A stretch of DNA of 64,000 nt from Alteromonadaceae bacterium BrNp21-10 (GTDB lineage Bacteria; Pseudomonadota; Gammaproteobacteria; Enterobacterales; Alteromonadaceae): assembly GCA_030418115.1 (NCBI GenBank), contig JAUHQD010000008.1:1-64000 (forward strand). The letters run 5' to 3'. Below the pieces are notes generated by a model. The model searched no databases. It saw only the letters and a list, made by a program, of their open reading frames with translations, and was not told where the DNA came from. Position numbers and translations under genes: made by a program. Shown piece by piece: positions 45,191 through 55,111 of the stretch; positions within the stretch are counted from its first letter, which is position 1, and each line of letters starts with the position of its first letter.

Positions 45191-45916
45191 ATGGGTCAAG
45201 AAACCTCAAAAATATTAGTCGTCGATGACGATATGCGTTTACGCAGTTTGCTAGAGCGTTATTTGGTCGAGCAAGGTTATCAAGTGCGTACTGCGGCTAA
45301 CTCCGAGCAGATGGACCGTCTGTTGGAACGTGAAAACTTTCACCTAATGGTATTAGATTTGATGTTACCCGGCGAAGATGGTCTGTCTATCTGCCGTCGT
45401 TTACGTCAGAAAGAAAATCAAATCCCAATTATTATGCTGACCGCCAAAGGCGACGAAGTGGATCGTATTATCGGCCTAGAAATGGGTGCCGATGATTATC
45501 TGCCTAAACCCTTTAACCCTCGCGAATTATTAGCACGCGCTAAAGCGGTGTTGCGCCGCAAGGTTAACGAAGCGCCTGGCGCACCGTCAATGGAAGAACA
45601 AACCATTGAGTTCGGCCAGTATCGTTTAAATCTTGCTACTCGTGAAATGTCACAAAATGGCGAGCCAATGTTACTCACTAGTGGTGAGTTCGCGGTATTG
45701 AAATCCTTAGTCACCCATCCCCGCGAGCCACTGTCTCGCGACAAGTTAATGAATCTAGCGCGTGGCCGTGACTACAGTGCTCTAGAGCGTAGTATTGATG
45801 TGCAGGTGTCACGCTTGCGCCGCATGTTAGAAGTTGATCCGGCCAACCCACGCTATATTCAAACCGTGTGGGGCTTAGGTTATGTATTTGTGCCCGATGG
45901 TGAAAGCCAAGACTAA
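45191..45916 (+). CDS. ompR: Two-component response regulator OmpR
   Basis: A 241-residue regulator almost collinear with E. coli OmpR. The receiver domain has [16 protein letters not shown] and the phospho-acceptor Asp56 in [12 protein letters not shown]. The winged-helix output domain ends with [16 protein letters not shown]. It responds to osmolarity and envelope conditions through EnvZ. I chose ATG 45191 (AAGG upstream and family length) over GTG 45161. Its stop overlaps the envZ start (TAATG). Confidence 0.96.
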   Translation: MGQETSKILVVDDDMRLRSLLERYLVEQGYQVRTAANSEQMDRLLERENFHLMVLDLMLPGEDGLSICRRLRQKENQIPIIMLTAKGDEVDRIIGLEMGADDYLPKPFNPRELLARAKAVLRRKVNEAPGAPSMEEQTIEFGQYRLNLATREMSQNGEPMLLTSGEFAVLKSLVTHPREPLSRDKLMNLARGRDYSALERSIDVQVSRLRRMLEVDPANPRYIQTVWGLGYVFVPDGESQD

Positions 45917-47208
45917 TGCGTGTATTACCCAAGAGTGCCTTTGGCCAAACAGTATTGCTGATTGGTGTTTTGCTGTTAATAAATCAGGTGGTGTCGTACT
46001 GGTCAGTAACCTACTATTTTATTCGCCCCAGTTATGAGCAAATTAACAGCCTGATCGCTAAACAAGTGAAATTGGTGTTTATGGAGGATCATAATCTTTA
46101 TGATCCCCGTAACCGCGAAAGCTTATATCGCGCCACCGGTATTCGCATTTATGATCAACGTCAAGCCGAACGCCACGGCCTAGACAACGCCGTGTATTAT
46201 CAGTTTCTCTCCAGTCAGATGAGTCGTCAACTAGATGGCGAAGCCGATGTGCGCGTCACCACCGGCGACCCCTATGTGTTTTGGATCAAAGGCCCACAAA
46301 ATCCGGATTTCTGGATTGTGATCCCAATGATCGGCATACGCGATACCGATATTTCGCCGCTAACTATCTACCTGATGGTCATTGGTATTCTCAGTGTCGC
46401 TGGCGGCTGGATCTTTGTGCGCCGTCTTAATCGGCCTTTAAAAGCCCTACAGTACGCAGCCATAGAAGTAGGCCGAGGGAATTTCCCGAGGCCATTGAAA
46501 GAAGAAGGCTCTAGCGAAATTCGCGCAGTGACCAGCGCCTTTAACCAAATGTCTAAAGGTATTAAGCAGTTGGAGGATGATCGCGCGCTACTCACCGCCG
46601 GAATCTCCCACGATCTACGCACGCCGTTAACCCGTATTCGCCTAGCCACGGAAATGATGCCCGAGGGTACCGATTGGATCCAACAAGGTATTAATACCGA
46701 TATCGAAGATATGAACGATATAATCGACCAGTTCATCGATTACGTTCGTCAAGATCAGGAAATTAAAGTCGAAACCACCAATATTAATCAACTGATCAAC
46801 GAAGTCGTCGCTGCCCGTGACCGCGAAGATGATCATCAAATTGAAATCGACTTAGCTGACGTACCCGATGTAAAAGTACGCCGTGTGGCCTTTAAAAGAG
46901 TACTGGATAATTTACTCGAGAACGCCTTCCGCTATGGTGGTAATAAGGTGGAGATCCGCTCCGGTTACGATAAAAAGCTCAACTATGTGTACTTCAGCGT
47001 TCGCGACCATGGCCCCGGCATTCCTGAAGAACAAATCGAAAACCTATTTCAGCCCTTCACTCAAGGCGACAAAGCCCGTGGCAGCATGGGGTCTGGTTTA
47101 GGCCTAGCCATTATCAAACGCATTATTGATATGCACCGTGGACGCATCACGTTAGAGAATCATCCCCAAGGGGGGATAATTGCAAGGGTGTGTATTCCTA
47201 TAAAATAA
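45916..47208 (+). CDS. envZ: Sensor histidine kinase EnvZ
   Basis: A 430-residue inner-membrane kinase/phosphatase. There is an N-terminal helix, a periplasmic domain (about 40-150), a second helix (about 152-172) and a HAMP domain. The H-box [18 protein letters not shown] holds His232. The ATP domain has the N-box [12 protein letters not shown], then DHGPGIP and GSGLGLAI. It is co-transcribed and translationally coupled with ompR, and a terminator overlaps its stop codon. Confidence 0.96.
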   Translation: MRVLPKSAFGQTVLLIGVLLLINQVVSYWSVTYYFIRPSYEQINSLIAKQVKLVFMEDHNLYDPRNRESLYRATGIRIYDQRQAERHGLDNAVYYQFLSSQMSRQLDGEADVRVTTGDPYVFWIKGPQNPDFWIVIPMIGIRDTDISPLTIYLMVIGILSVAGGWIFVRRLNRPLKALQYAAIEVGRGNFPRPLKEEGSSEIRAVTSAFNQMSKGIKQLEDDRALLTAGISHDLRTPLTRIRLATEMMPEGTDWIQQGINTDIEDMNDIIDQFIDYVRQDQEIKVETTNINQLINEVVAARDREDDHQIEIDLADVPDVKVRRVAFKRVLDNLLENAFRYGGNKVEIRSGYDKKLNYVYFSVRDHGPGIPEEQIENLFQPFTQGDKARGSMGSGLGLAIIKRIIDMHRGRITLENHPQGGIIARVCIPIK

Positions 47209-47231
47209 ACAGCTAATTAGCTGCTTATTTT
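47202..47231 (+). terminator. Rho-independent terminator of ompR-envZ
   Basis: The stem AAAATAA-a-CAGCT / AGCTG-c-TTATTTT has an AATT loop and one mismatch; the left arm includes the last bases of envZ and its TAA. Confidence 0.75.
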
Positions 47232-47716
47232 ATGTAACCGTACTGTATGCACCGACGTATACGACTTTGGCCTAATCCGTTCGTTCTGAGCCACCTCGAA
47301 GGATGGGCGTAGTGTTTATTGGCTGCGCCAACCGTCATCCTGACTTTTTTCGTGCGGCTTCCTGCCGCCCAAGGGTATTTGGAGAGACCCAAATACCCGA
47401 AAGATCTTTTCGCTCCAACAACTTTCCCGAATTTAATTCCCATTCGATGCATGAGAATCAAATTCGGGAAAGTTGAGTCGCTGGTAGCGACCTGTAAGTA
47501 CTGCAGTAAATGAAAATATAGAAAGCGATAGAGGTGCACATTAACGACTTGTGATGCTTAAATTTCTCTAATATCTAAACGCATACATTGTTCTAACTCT
47601 TTAGATTTTGAGACTGCTTGTTCATAATATTTTGATAATTTGCAATAATTCTATGACAAAACGCACATTGCGAAGCAATTCCCCAATGTCCTCGGGCGGC
47701 AGGAAGCCGCGCTATA
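47232..47716. repeat. Palindrome-rich repeat cluster behind envZ
   Basis: This gap holds several inverted repeats. A 17-bp pair, GCGGCTTCCTGCCGCCC (47354-47370) and its exact reverse complement (47694-47710), flanks the rest, and each arm is itself a small hairpin. Between them are GGGTATTTGG/CCAAATACCC (47373-47398), a 16-bp pair CAACTTTCCCGAATTT/AAATTCGGGAAAGTTG (47419-47475) and ACATTG/CAATGT (47665-47689). The stretch at about 47278-47308 resembles a common proteobacterial dispersed repeat (CCGTTCG...GAGC...TCGAAGG). Open frames here arise from the repeats. Confidence 0.55.
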
Positions 47717-49315
47717 TTAATTCGGATTAACTAACTCTGGATTTTCAGTCATAAAGCGGATGAATTCTCTTGTAAACAAATTTGATGGGACCTTATTACC
47801 TCTAAGCTCTTTAATGAATGCCTCTTGTTCAGAGTTAAAAGGCTCAATGACACCATTTACTAAACTCACTAGGTATTTGCCCGCGTAGCCAATTATATGC
47901 CGTGTTATAGGGCTATAACTGTCATTCAACTCAACATCGAAACCACCCTCAGCCAATATTGCTAGGTGCGAATCTGGAAAATGACTTTTTTGATTATTCA
48001 TCATGGTAGCCATTTGAGAAATCATTTCTTCATTATTCAGAATGTCTACATGGCCATTGTTAAACCCAAATTGACCACTCGATTGTTGTTGTGCCATGGG
48101 ATAAAGCTGGCTGGATAGTGGTACAACACCGTCGCTGTTTTCTGCCAATTTAATGGTATTGTCATTTTTAAAGCCGTAATACAGCTGATGATTGACGAAG
48201 TCAGGTAAGGGTTTTCTATATAAATTGTGAATAAACTCATTATTGGGGTTTAAATCTTTCCAAGCCGGTAAAACAATTAAGCCATGTTTTTCACCACTTT
48301 CCGCACTAGGATGGCCACCAAATGGGGTAGCTATACTGAAAAATAAACTGATTTTGTTTTCACTATTATTATTTTTGTACTTATTAATTGCTTCGCGAAC
48401 GACTAGCCCTCCCATACTGTGAGCAACAACAATCATCGACATATTTTGATCAATGGGGATCAAGTCTCCAGAGAGAAATAAGTTGTAGAAAAAGTCAGCT
48501 AACTGGTCAAGATCACCACCGGATGGATAATAGAAAAACCATGGCTTGAATTTTTCTGGATCTAATTGCGCAATAATAGATTGGAAAGATCTTGTACTAC
48601 CACCAATGCCATGTACAAAAATCACCGGGATTTTATATGCAATATCTTCTTCTAATGCATAAAACATGGTGGGTGCATATTCCAAAAACGATGCGGGGTC
48701 GTACATGCCCATAGTCGCTATGGCCTCATCAAATATAGGATCATCTAGGCTACGAATAGTCCCTTGCGGATAATATAATGACGCTGAGCGCTCGACTAAT
48801 GGCGGAACAGACACATTTTCTGCCCAGCTAACTAAAAACGGGGAGCCCAATTCAATATCAATATTCTTGGCGATTTTTTCGGGATAATGCTGTGTATCAA
48901 TAACCACTTTTTTATTAGCAACGACTTCAGATTGTTGTAACACCAAATCATTATTAACGTCGGCATATAATAAAAACGTATATTCTCCTTCAGGAAGCGT
49001 TAAACCATAATGCTTGCCAGTACCTTTAAAAAACATGGTATCGACACGTTCATGCTGCTTAAATTTATTAGAGTAAGCGGCTATCGCCAGAGTATGATTT
49101 ACATACCGCTTAGCCGTATCTATTGATTTACCGAATGCAAAAAAAGTATCTCGGTTAATCATGTGTTTTACGTTAACTTGACTAGGGTCAGCCCTCTGTA
49201 TTTTATTGTATTCCGCCTGAATAGAAGAATATTTAAGGTAAGTACAGGAGGATAAAAATACACTCATGCCTATAAGGGTAAGCCACTTACCTAGTCTGAT
49301 TGATTTCCTATTCAT
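47717..49315 (-). CDS. Lipoprotein alpha/beta hydrolase (lipase/esterase-like)
   Basis: A 532-residue protein with a lipoprotein signal (lipobox LSSC at about residue 24). After an N-terminal beta-rich part comes an alpha/beta hydrolase domain. The oxyanion segment is VIFVHGIGGSTRSFQS, and the nucleophile is Ser300 in VVAHSMGGLVVREAI (A-H-S-M-G instead of the usual G at the first place). A candidate histidine lies in FGFNNGHVDILNN. It probably cleaves lipids or esters at the outer membrane; the substrate is unknown. It runs towards envZ with the repeat cluster between. Confidence 0.82.
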   Translation of the reverse strand: MNRKSIRLGKWLTLIGMSVFLSSCTYLKYSSIQAEYNKIQRADPSQVNVKHMINRDTFFAFGKSIDTAKRYVNHTLAIAAYSNKFKQHERVDTMFFKGTGKHYGLTLPEGEYTFLLYADVNNDLVLQQSEVVANKKVVIDTQHYPEKIAKNIDIELGSPFLVSWAENVSVPPLVERSASLYYPQGTIRSLDDPIFDEAIATMGMYDPASFLEYAPTMFYALEEDIAYKIPVIFVHGIGGSTRSFQSIIAQLDPEKFKPWFFYYPSGGDLDQLADFFYNLFLSGDLIPIDQNMSMIVVAHSMGGLVVREAINKYKNNNSENKISLFFSIATPFGGHPSAESGEKHGLIVLPAWKDLNPNNEFIHNLYRKPLPDFVNHQLYYGFKNDNTIKLAENSDGVVPLSSQLYPMAQQQSSGQFGFNNGHVDILNNEEMISQMATMMNNQKSHFPDSHLAILAEGGFDVELNDSYSPITRHIIGYAGKYLVSLVNGVIEPFNSEQEAFIKELRGNKVPSNLFTREFIRFMTENPELVNPN

Positions 49316-49477
49316 TAAACAAAAACCTGTGTAGATTTAAGGGTTAAAAGGTATATCGCATAATTGTTACTTGATTAAATGAACGCCGCAAGATTAATAA
49401 ATTGCAACCGAAGTCATAAAGCCATGTTACTTGCCATCATGCTAAAGTCATTACTTTAAAACAAAAGGAAACCTATT

Positions 49478-50434
49478 GTGCGCTATTTTGTTGGGGCTTA
49501 TGCCACTTCTCCGAATGCTTTTGGCTGGGATCCAGAGTTAGAAACTCGTTACTATCAGCAATTAAAATCCATCCCTAGTATCAAAGGCTTAGAGCATCCG
49601 TTTACCGGTACTTTGCATCCAAATGATGACGATTGGTTCTTAGCCAATATCGATAGTAACTGGCAGTACGTATTTACCTGTGTACCGGGGAATATGGGCG
49701 CATTGTCTAAAAACCCACATTTTGGTATTGCCTCTGATGATGATGCTGGTCGTGCACAAGCTTTAGCTTTTATGCAAAAAGCCCGTGATGCCATTGCTAA
49801 ACTCAATGGTCATTTAGGCCGCCAAGCGGTTAAAGCTATTGAGATCCAAACCGCACCTAATCGTAGTAACGCCTCTGGCTCTAAAGCGGCATTAAACGCC
49901 TCTTTGCAAACTATGTTGCAATGGGATTGGCAGGGTGCGCAACTCGTTATTGAACATTGCGATACCTTAGTTGATGGGCAAAAACCGGCTAAAGGCTTTT
50001 TAACTCTCGAAGATGAAATAGCGGTACTCACCGAGATCAATGGCCAAACCGAAACACCTATCGGTATGGTGATGAACTGGGGACGTTCCGTTATCGAAAC
50101 TCGCAGTATCGAGGGTGCCATTGAGCATACTCAACTGATAAAACAAGCAGGTTTGCTTAGCGGCCTAATGTTTTCTGGGGTGTCCGACCAAGATACCGAA
50201 TACGGTGCATGGAGCGACAGCCATATGCCGCCTGCTCCTTCAGCAAGCGTGCAGTTTGGGGCAGAGCATTCATTAATGACCGAGCAACAAATTCAACGTA
50301 GTTTGGCTGCTGGTGATGGCAACAACTTAGACATTATGGGTATTAAATTAGGCATACGCCCTAAAGATACCTCGCTGGAAGATCGCATCGGCTATATTCG
50401 TGATGCCTTAGGCATATTAGATCGCAGTCTTTAA
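49478..50434 (+). CDS. DUF4862 family protein, TIM-barrel-like
   Basis: A 318-residue protein that I recognise as DUF4862 from VGAYATSPNAFGWDPELE near the start, FTCVPGNMGALSKNPHFG and AIEIQTAPNRSNASGSKAAL. A sugar isomerase-like TIM barrel is likely (HCDTLVDGQKPAKGFL), but the reaction is unknown. The start is GTG 49478 with AAAGGAAA upstream. It is a single-gene unit with a terminator behind it. Confidence 0.78.
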   Translation: MRYFVGAYATSPNAFGWDPELETRYYQQLKSIPSIKGLEHPFTGTLHPNDDDWFLANIDSNWQYVFTCVPGNMGALSKNPHFGIASDDDAGRAQALAFMQKARDAIAKLNGHLGRQAVKAIEIQTAPNRSNASGSKAALNASLQTMLQWDWQGAQLVIEHCDTLVDGQKPAKGFLTLEDEIAVLTEINGQTETPIGMVMNWGRSVIETRSIEGAIEHTQLIKQAGLLSGLMFSGVSDQDTEYGAWSDSHMPPAPSASVQFGAEHSLMTEQQIQRSLAAGDGNNLDIMGIKLGIRPKDTSLEDRIGYIRDALGILDRSL

Positions 50435-50458
50435 CCTTTGGTTATTGTGAGTCACAAT

Positions 50459-50491
50459 AAAAAAGCAGCACTAAAATGCGCTGCCTTTTTT
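50459..50491 (+). terminator. Rho-independent terminator after the DUF4862 gene
   Basis: GCAGC (50465-50469) pairs with GCTGC (50480-50484), flanked by six As and six Ts with one bulged C, and ends in a T tract. Confidence 0.75.
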
Positions 50492-50614
50492 ATATCAACC
50501 AATAATTACAGAATATGACTAATCGAATTTGATCCTCAAAGTATTTGACAAATTTTGCTCAAAACTCAACACTCTAGCGGTCACTACGACAAACCACCAA
50601 GCTCTGGGATCCTC

Positions 50615-50992
50615 ATGATTTTTACCTTTGCAAAAACAATTTCTCCTTATGTCCAGGCCGAATTTGAATTGGCTCGACAAGCGGATGCCAATAATCAGCC
50701 ACAACAGGCATTCATCCATTTGCAGAATGCCCATGTGTTAGGCCAGAACTCGACCTATTTGCACGTAAAGGCTCATTGGTTAATGTTGTTATGGGGAGTT
50801 CGTCAATTTCAAATTAAAGAAGTGTTGGGGCAACTGCTGCGGATTATCGGTGCGGCCACTAAAACCGCAATAGGTTGGGTCCCCTCGGGCAACACCGGCG
50901 GTGCCAATATCAGTCCATTTAAAAGTTTGCCGCTAACAACCGAACACGCGCAGTTAATTAAACTTGCGCAACAAGCTGCTCGCAGGGAATAA
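50615..50992 (+). CDS. DUF3703 family protein
   Basis: A 125-residue protein with the DUF3703 hallmarks: QQAFIHLQNAHVLGQNSTYLH, VKAHWLMLLWG, and IGWVPSGNTGGANISPFKSL. It is mostly helical, without a signal peptide. The function is unknown. ATG 50615 fits the family start, and GGGA lies upstream. The next gene begins 4 bases after its stop, so the pair is probably co-translated. Confidence 0.75.
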   Translation: MIFTFAKTISPYVQAEFELARQADANNQPQQAFIHLQNAHVLGQNSTYLHVKAHWLMLLWGVRQFQIKEVLGQLLRIIGAATKTAIGWVPSGNTGGANISPFKSLPLTTEHAQLIKLAQQAARRE

Positions 50993-50996
50993 AGTA

Positions 50997-51455
50997 TTGG
51001 ATATTCGCATCGATGATTTAACCAGCGAAAAAATTGCCGACTTATTGCAAGCTCATCATCAAGATATGCTGCGCCATTCCCCGCCCGAAAGCGTGCATGC
51101 ATTAGATATTGAAAAACTCAAAGCTCACAACATCACTTTTTGGAGTGCATGGCAGCAAGAGCAATTAGCCGGTTGCGGTGCGATTAAAGACTTGGGCAAT
51201 AATATCGCCGAAATAAAATCTATGCGCACCGCAGAAGACTTTTTGCGCCAAGGTGTCGCTGCCGCAATACTGACGGTAATCATTGAGCATGCTACACAGC
51301 AGGGGTTTCACGAGCTTTATTTAGAAACTGGCTCCATGGATGCCTTTATTCCAGCACGGCGTCTGTATGAGCATTATGGTTTTGATTACTGCTCAGCTTT
51401 TGCCGACTATGTAGATGACCCCTACAGCCTATTTATGCGTAAGTCATTGTTATAA
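50997..51455 (+). CDS. GNAT-family acetyltransferase
   Basis: A 152-residue GNAT protein of the YsnE-like type. ESVHALDIEKLKAHNITFW is followed by GCGAIKDLGNNIAEIKSMRT, the CoA loop LRQGVAAAIL, and LYLETGSMDAFIPARRLYEHYGF. I prefer TTG 50997, with AGGGA 8 bases before it, which gives the family-like start MDIRIDDL. A TTG at 50964 would overlap the previous gene. The substrate is unknown. Confidence 0.78.
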   Translation: MDIRIDDLTSEKIADLLQAHHQDMLRHSPPESVHALDIEKLKAHNITFWSAWQQEQLAGCGAIKDLGNNIAEIKSMRTAEDFLRQGVAAAILTVIIEHATQQGFHELYLETGSMDAFIPARRLYEHYGFDYCSAFADYVDDPYSLFMRKSLL

Positions 51456-51600
51456 AAACAACATACTGAAATCCAAACAAGATCAACCTAACTCGAGATA
51501 AGTTATTGCTTTTATCTCTAGCGGGAATACCAATTAATTCTTGAATTTTAGGCTCCAGTGGCTACTATGCGCGCACTTTTCTCTCACGCGATCCGTGACC

Positions 51601-52845
51601 ATGCAATTAGTTCTGATAGGCCTCGCCGTATTGGCATTACTGGGTATTATTCTGGAAGAATACCTACACATTAATAAAGCCAAGGTAACATTATTCTTCG
51701 GTACCCTATCCTGGGTTATTTTATTTGTTAGCGCAGAGTCGAGTGCGGCCAGTGACATTGTCGCCGAGCATTTTCGAGAGAACATTACCGATATTTCGAT
51801 GTTATGGTTATTCCTCGTCGCAGCCATGACCTTTGTCGCGTATCTGAATAAAAAAGGCTTGATCGAGAACGTCCTACATTTGGCCATGCCCAGCAGCATC
51901 TCAGAAAAGAAACTGCTATTTTTTACCGCCATATTTAGTTTTGTATTTTCATCCTTAGCCGACAACATAACCGCCACGCTAGTATCGGTTGCCCTGATCC
52001 TGTCCTTAGGTTTACCCATCAATAAATTAATGCGCTTTGCGGTGTTAGTGGTGTTTTCCGTCAACTCCGGTGGGGTATCGTTAATTACCGGTGACGTTAC
52101 CACTCTCATGATTTTCTTAGGTGATAAGGTCAGTATTCTGAATTTATTATGGCTATCGTTACCCTCATTTACCGCAGTAATGTTGCTGGCGCTGATGCTC
52201 AGTTTTGGTATGAATGGTGTGGTTCGCATCAAAAAACAGCACAAAATTATTCGTAAAATTGACTACGCCATTGCTGGGGTATTCCTTTTAACCATCCTTA
52301 TGACCATTGGCGGCAATGTGCTCTTTGAGATCCCGCCGGTACTGAGCTTTCTAACCGGCCTGTCGGTAATGTTTTTAATTGCCCAATTCTTTAACGACGA
52401 TAACGAACAAGATCCCATTCTTGAATATATTCGCTACATCGAGTTCGACACCTTGTTATTCTTCTTAGGGGTATTATTAATTGTTGGCATGTTGGAACAA
52501 ATTCATGCCTTGGATGTATTAGTTACTCTTTATCAATACTTACCACCGTTATACTCCAACTATATATTGGGGGTTGCCTCGGCCGCTATTGATAACGTAC
52601 CGCTTACGGCTGCGGTGCTAAAAACCAATATTGATATGAGCTTAGCCTCATGGCTGGGCTTAACTTACGCGGTCGGCGTGGGTGGTTCCTTGTTGGTTAT
52701 AGGCTCAGCGGCGGGTATTGTTGCCATGAATAAAGTCCATGGTTTGAGCTTTATGCGTTATGCCAAATACCTGATCCCGTTAGCCATTGCCTATACGGCA
52801 GGTTATGCGATGGTTATCCTACTGGCTAAAACCATTATTGTTTAA
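51601..52845 (+). CDS. nhaD: Sodium:proton antiporter NhaD
   Basis: A 414-residue inner-membrane protein with about 12 helices, of the NhaD type found in marine and halophilic bacteria, which exports Na+ in exchange for H+. Typical segments are SSLADNITATLVSVALI, NSGGVSLITGDVTTLMIF and AAIDNVPLTAAVLKTNIDM near the end. ATG 51601 gives the usual membrane-helix start; upstream in-frame TTG 51541 is less likely. It overlaps the convergent MmcQ/YjbR gene by 11 bases. Confidence 0.88.
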   Translation: MQLVLIGLAVLALLGIILEEYLHINKAKVTLFFGTLSWVILFVSAESSAASDIVAEHFRENITDISMLWLFLVAAMTFVAYLNKKGLIENVLHLAMPSSISEKKLLFFTAIFSFVFSSLADNITATLVSVALILSLGLPINKLMRFAVLVVFSVNSGGVSLITGDVTTLMIFLGDKVSILNLLWLSLPSFTAVMLLALMLSFGMNGVVRIKKQHKIIRKIDYAIAGVFLLTILMTIGGNVLFEIPPVLSFLTGLSVMFLIAQFFNDDNEQDPILEYIRYIEFDTLLFFLGVLLIVGMLEQIHALDVLVTLYQYLPPLYSNYILGVASAAIDNVPLTAAVLKTNIDMSLASWLGLTYAVGVGGSLLVIGSAAGIVAMNKVHGLSFMRYAKYLIPLAIAYTAGYAMVILLAKTIIV

Positions 52846-53209
52846 GGTCTGTTGACCTTTGTAGCTCGGCTTGACGCTTTTTCGACAAACTTCTCAGGGC
52901 TCTAGTATAAGAGTCCTGAATAAGTTGTTGTAGATACTCAGCGTCTATTTGTTTTACATCGATAATCGTTATCCAATGAAAACGCCCCATATAACGCGCA
53001 GGATTAATATTAGCGTTGTCGGTCAGTTCAATAAGTTGCTCAGCCGACACCCGCACACTAAAGCGCCATTGCTGGGGCTGACTGGTTTTAAAGTAGGCGA
53101 ACTTTTTGCCATCAATTCCATAACTTAAAACATTGTAAGGGTGGCCTACTGGGCGCTCCTCTGCCCCCACACATTGACGACAATAATCCTTAACCTGTTG
53201 CACATTCAT
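52835..53209 (-). CDS. MmcQ/YjbR family protein
   Basis: A 124-residue protein of the YjbR (CyaY-like fold) family. CVGAEERPVGHPYNVLSY and YMGRFHWITIIDVKQID match the pattern in which a tryptophan/histidine patch is conserved. Family members are thought to bind DNA, but the role is not clear. It lies upstream of nothing else on its strand. Confidence 0.8.
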   Translation of the reverse strand: MNVQQVKDYCRQCVGAEERPVGHPYNVLSYGIDGKKFAYFKTSQPQQWRFSVRVSAEQLIELTDNANINPARYMGRFHWITIIDVKQIDAEYLQQLIQDSYTRALRSLSKKRQAELQRSTDLKQ

Positions 53210-53243
53210 TGCTGTCTATTGCCCTACTTCTATTGTCCTAATT

Positions 53244-53648
53244 TTATTGACCTAATAAGGGTAGGTGTTTCAAGCGGTGGTATTGCAATGCCATTGTTAG
53301 GCAATGTTCAACTATGGGCCAAGGCACGGATTCATTCAGGGTTAGAATAATCGCCCGCTTGCCTGCATATTGCAGTTCATTGGGGTAAAGCTCTTTGTAG
53401 GTTTCCACTAGACTGGTGCCACAATGGACATAAATGGCCACTTGCTCAGGGGATTGCGGCTTCCAATCCATGCGAATCGGACTGCCCGATTTAACCGAAT
53501 AGCTAAGCTCACCCCATTTTAACTGTTCGGTTACCTCACCTAGCTGTTGTTTATCTGCTAGTTGGTATATCACCGAGCGGATTTTCAGCAATAACGCTTG
53601 GGCATTTTGTGGATAATTTTCTACCTTTTGGTCAATCATCAAAGACAT
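53244..53648 (-). CDS. DUF1801 domain protein
   Basis: A 134-residue protein. It begins with KVENYPQNAQALLLKIRSVIYQLA and has LKWGELSYSVKSGSPIRMDWK and YVHCGTSLVETYKELYP, which fits the DUF1801/YdhG-like fold. The function is unknown. A ribosome binding site (AAGGAGAT) lies before ATG 53648. It is probably a single-gene unit between yjbR and hslO. Confidence 0.75.
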   Translation of the reverse strand: MSLMIDQKVENYPQNAQALLLKIRSVIYQLADKQQLGEVTEQLKWGELSYSVKSGSPIRMDWKPQSPEQVAIYVHCGTSLVETYKELYPNELQYAGKRAIILTLNESVPWPIVEHCLTMALQYHRLKHLPLLGQ

Positions 53649-53694
53649 CCTTATCTCCTTGGTATTTAGTTAACCAATTGGGGTTAGGCTAACT

Positions 53695-54567
53695 TTAATG
53701 CTGGGATTCATCGCCAAATTGCCCCGCATGGATGGCTTCCACATCAATAGCATCAAACTGATATTCTGCCTGACAATACTGACAATTCATGGTGATACAA
53801 CCATCTTCAGCAATCAAATCTAACAACTCCTGCTTTTCAACACTGGCCAATGCCGTAGCACTACGAGCTTTACTACAGCCACAATGAAATTCCAGCGCTT
53901 GCGGGGCGTACAGTTCGACTTCTTCTTGATGATACAAACGATATAAAACATCCTGCGCCGATAAGTTAAATAGCTCTTCTGACTTCACGCTCGCGGTTAA
54001 CTGACGTAAATGCTCAAAATCGTCATGTTGTTTATCCTCACTGGGCAACACTTGTAAAAGCATGCCTGCTGCTTGTTCTGCACCTTTGGTGATATCGGCG
54101 GCTAGAACCACATGGGTCGGTAATTGTTCTGATTGCATAAAGTAAGCCTCTACACAGGCAGCCAGACTGGGCTGGTCCAACGCCACTATGCCCTGATAAC
54201 GCTCTCCCTTCTTCGGTGTAATAGTGATCACCATTACGCCTTTTTCAAACAACGCAGCAAAATCATCGGTCGGTACATCACCCTGCCAACGAGCCACACC
54301 ACGTAATTTTTGATCGTGACTGCCGTTGATCACCGCATATTTAACAATCCCCTCACTTTGTAATTGTAAGGCAATTTCCCCTTCAAATTTTAAGGTGGCG
54401 GTTAACAATGCGGTGGCAGCCATCAGCTCACCTAATAATTGTTGAATTGCTGGTGGATAATCTTGACCCGCCAACACTTGTTGAAAACTTTGTTGTAATT
54501 GCACTAATTCACCGCGTACGTCGGCTTTAGTAAATACGTAACGGTGTAACTGATCCGGTAACTGCAT
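53695..54567 (-). CDS. hslO: Redox-regulated chaperone Hsp33
   Basis: A 290-residue cytoplasmic holdase that is switched on by oxidation. The zinc-binding cysteines are Cys229 and Cys231 (HCGCSK) and Cys262 and Cys265 (CQYC), the full C-x-C...C-x-x-C set. An extra cysteine (257, in GCITM) lies just before. The N-terminal domain starts [19 protein letters not shown]. It follows hslR with 13 bases between, the conserved hslR-hslO unit. Confidence 0.96.
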   Translation of the reverse strand: MQLPDQLHRYVFTKADVRGELVQLQQSFQQVLAGQDYPPAIQQLLGELMAATALLTATLKFEGEIALQLQSEGIVKYAVINGSHDQKLRGVARWQGDVPTDDFAALFEKGVMVITITPKKGERYQGIVALDQPSLAACVEAYFMQSEQLPTHVVLAADITKGAEQAAGMLLQVLPSEDKQHDDFEHLRQLTASVKSEELFNLSAQDVLYRLYHQEEVELYAPQALEFHCGCSKARSATALASVEKQELLDLIAEDGCITMNCQYCQAEYQFDAIDVEAIHAGQFGDESQH

Positions 54568-54580
54568 TTTATTTTGTCTC

Positions 54581-54979
54581 TTAAAGATGTTTGGCTTTAA
54601 TTAATTGTCGCCGTTGTTTTTTATCAGGCTTGCCCTCTGGGTGTGGACTGTACAGGGCATTAAGTTTTCGTGCTTGGGCATTTTTTTCGCGCTGGGTCAC
54701 GCTCTCCGCGGTTTCACGGTACATGAGTTGAGCTTCGGCGGCACTGCGTCGTTGGTCGGCAATTTTCTCAATAATAACCACTTTATGGTCGGTTCCTTGA
54801 GGAATAGATACTATTGCGCCCAATTCAACCACTTTTCCGGGTTTACTTCGTTGCTGGTTATATTGTACCTTTCCACCCTGAATTGTATCCCGTGCCAGTC
54901 CGCGTGTTTTAAAAAAACGCGCTGCCCATAGCCATTTGTCCAAACGAACATTGAACTCAGGGGCTGGTGAATTGTCCAT
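54581..54979 (-). CDS. hslR: Heat shock protein Hsp15 (S4 domain RNA-binding)
   Basis: A 132-residue protein with an N-terminal S4 domain ([36 protein letters not shown]) and a basic C-terminal tail ([16 protein letters not shown]). It recognises stalled 50S subunits carrying nascent chains. I chose ATG 54979 by family length; no clear ribosome binding site precedes it, and a TTG at 55030 would add 17 residues. Confidence 0.92.
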   Translation of the reverse strand: MDNSPAPEFNVRLDKWLWAARFFKTRGLARDTIQGGKVQYNQQRSKPGKVVELGAIVSIPQGTDHKVVIIEKIADQRRSAAEAQLMYRETAESVTQREKNAQARKLNALYSPHPEGKPDKKQRRQLIKAKHL

Positions 54980-55111
54980 TTTATTATTTTTAGACTGACT
55001 CAAACCGTTGCTCTCACAAAATCGTAACAATTTACGCTTATTCTACGCAGATGGTTGTGACTCACACCCTAGTAATTATAGTATGTGCACAATCTGTAGA
55101 AGTATGGCGAA

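Noticed and set aside
47225-47539. Minus-strand open frame of 104 codons behind envZ
   Set aside because: It consists of palindromic repeats read as protein, has no ribosome binding site, and overlaps the envZ terminator.
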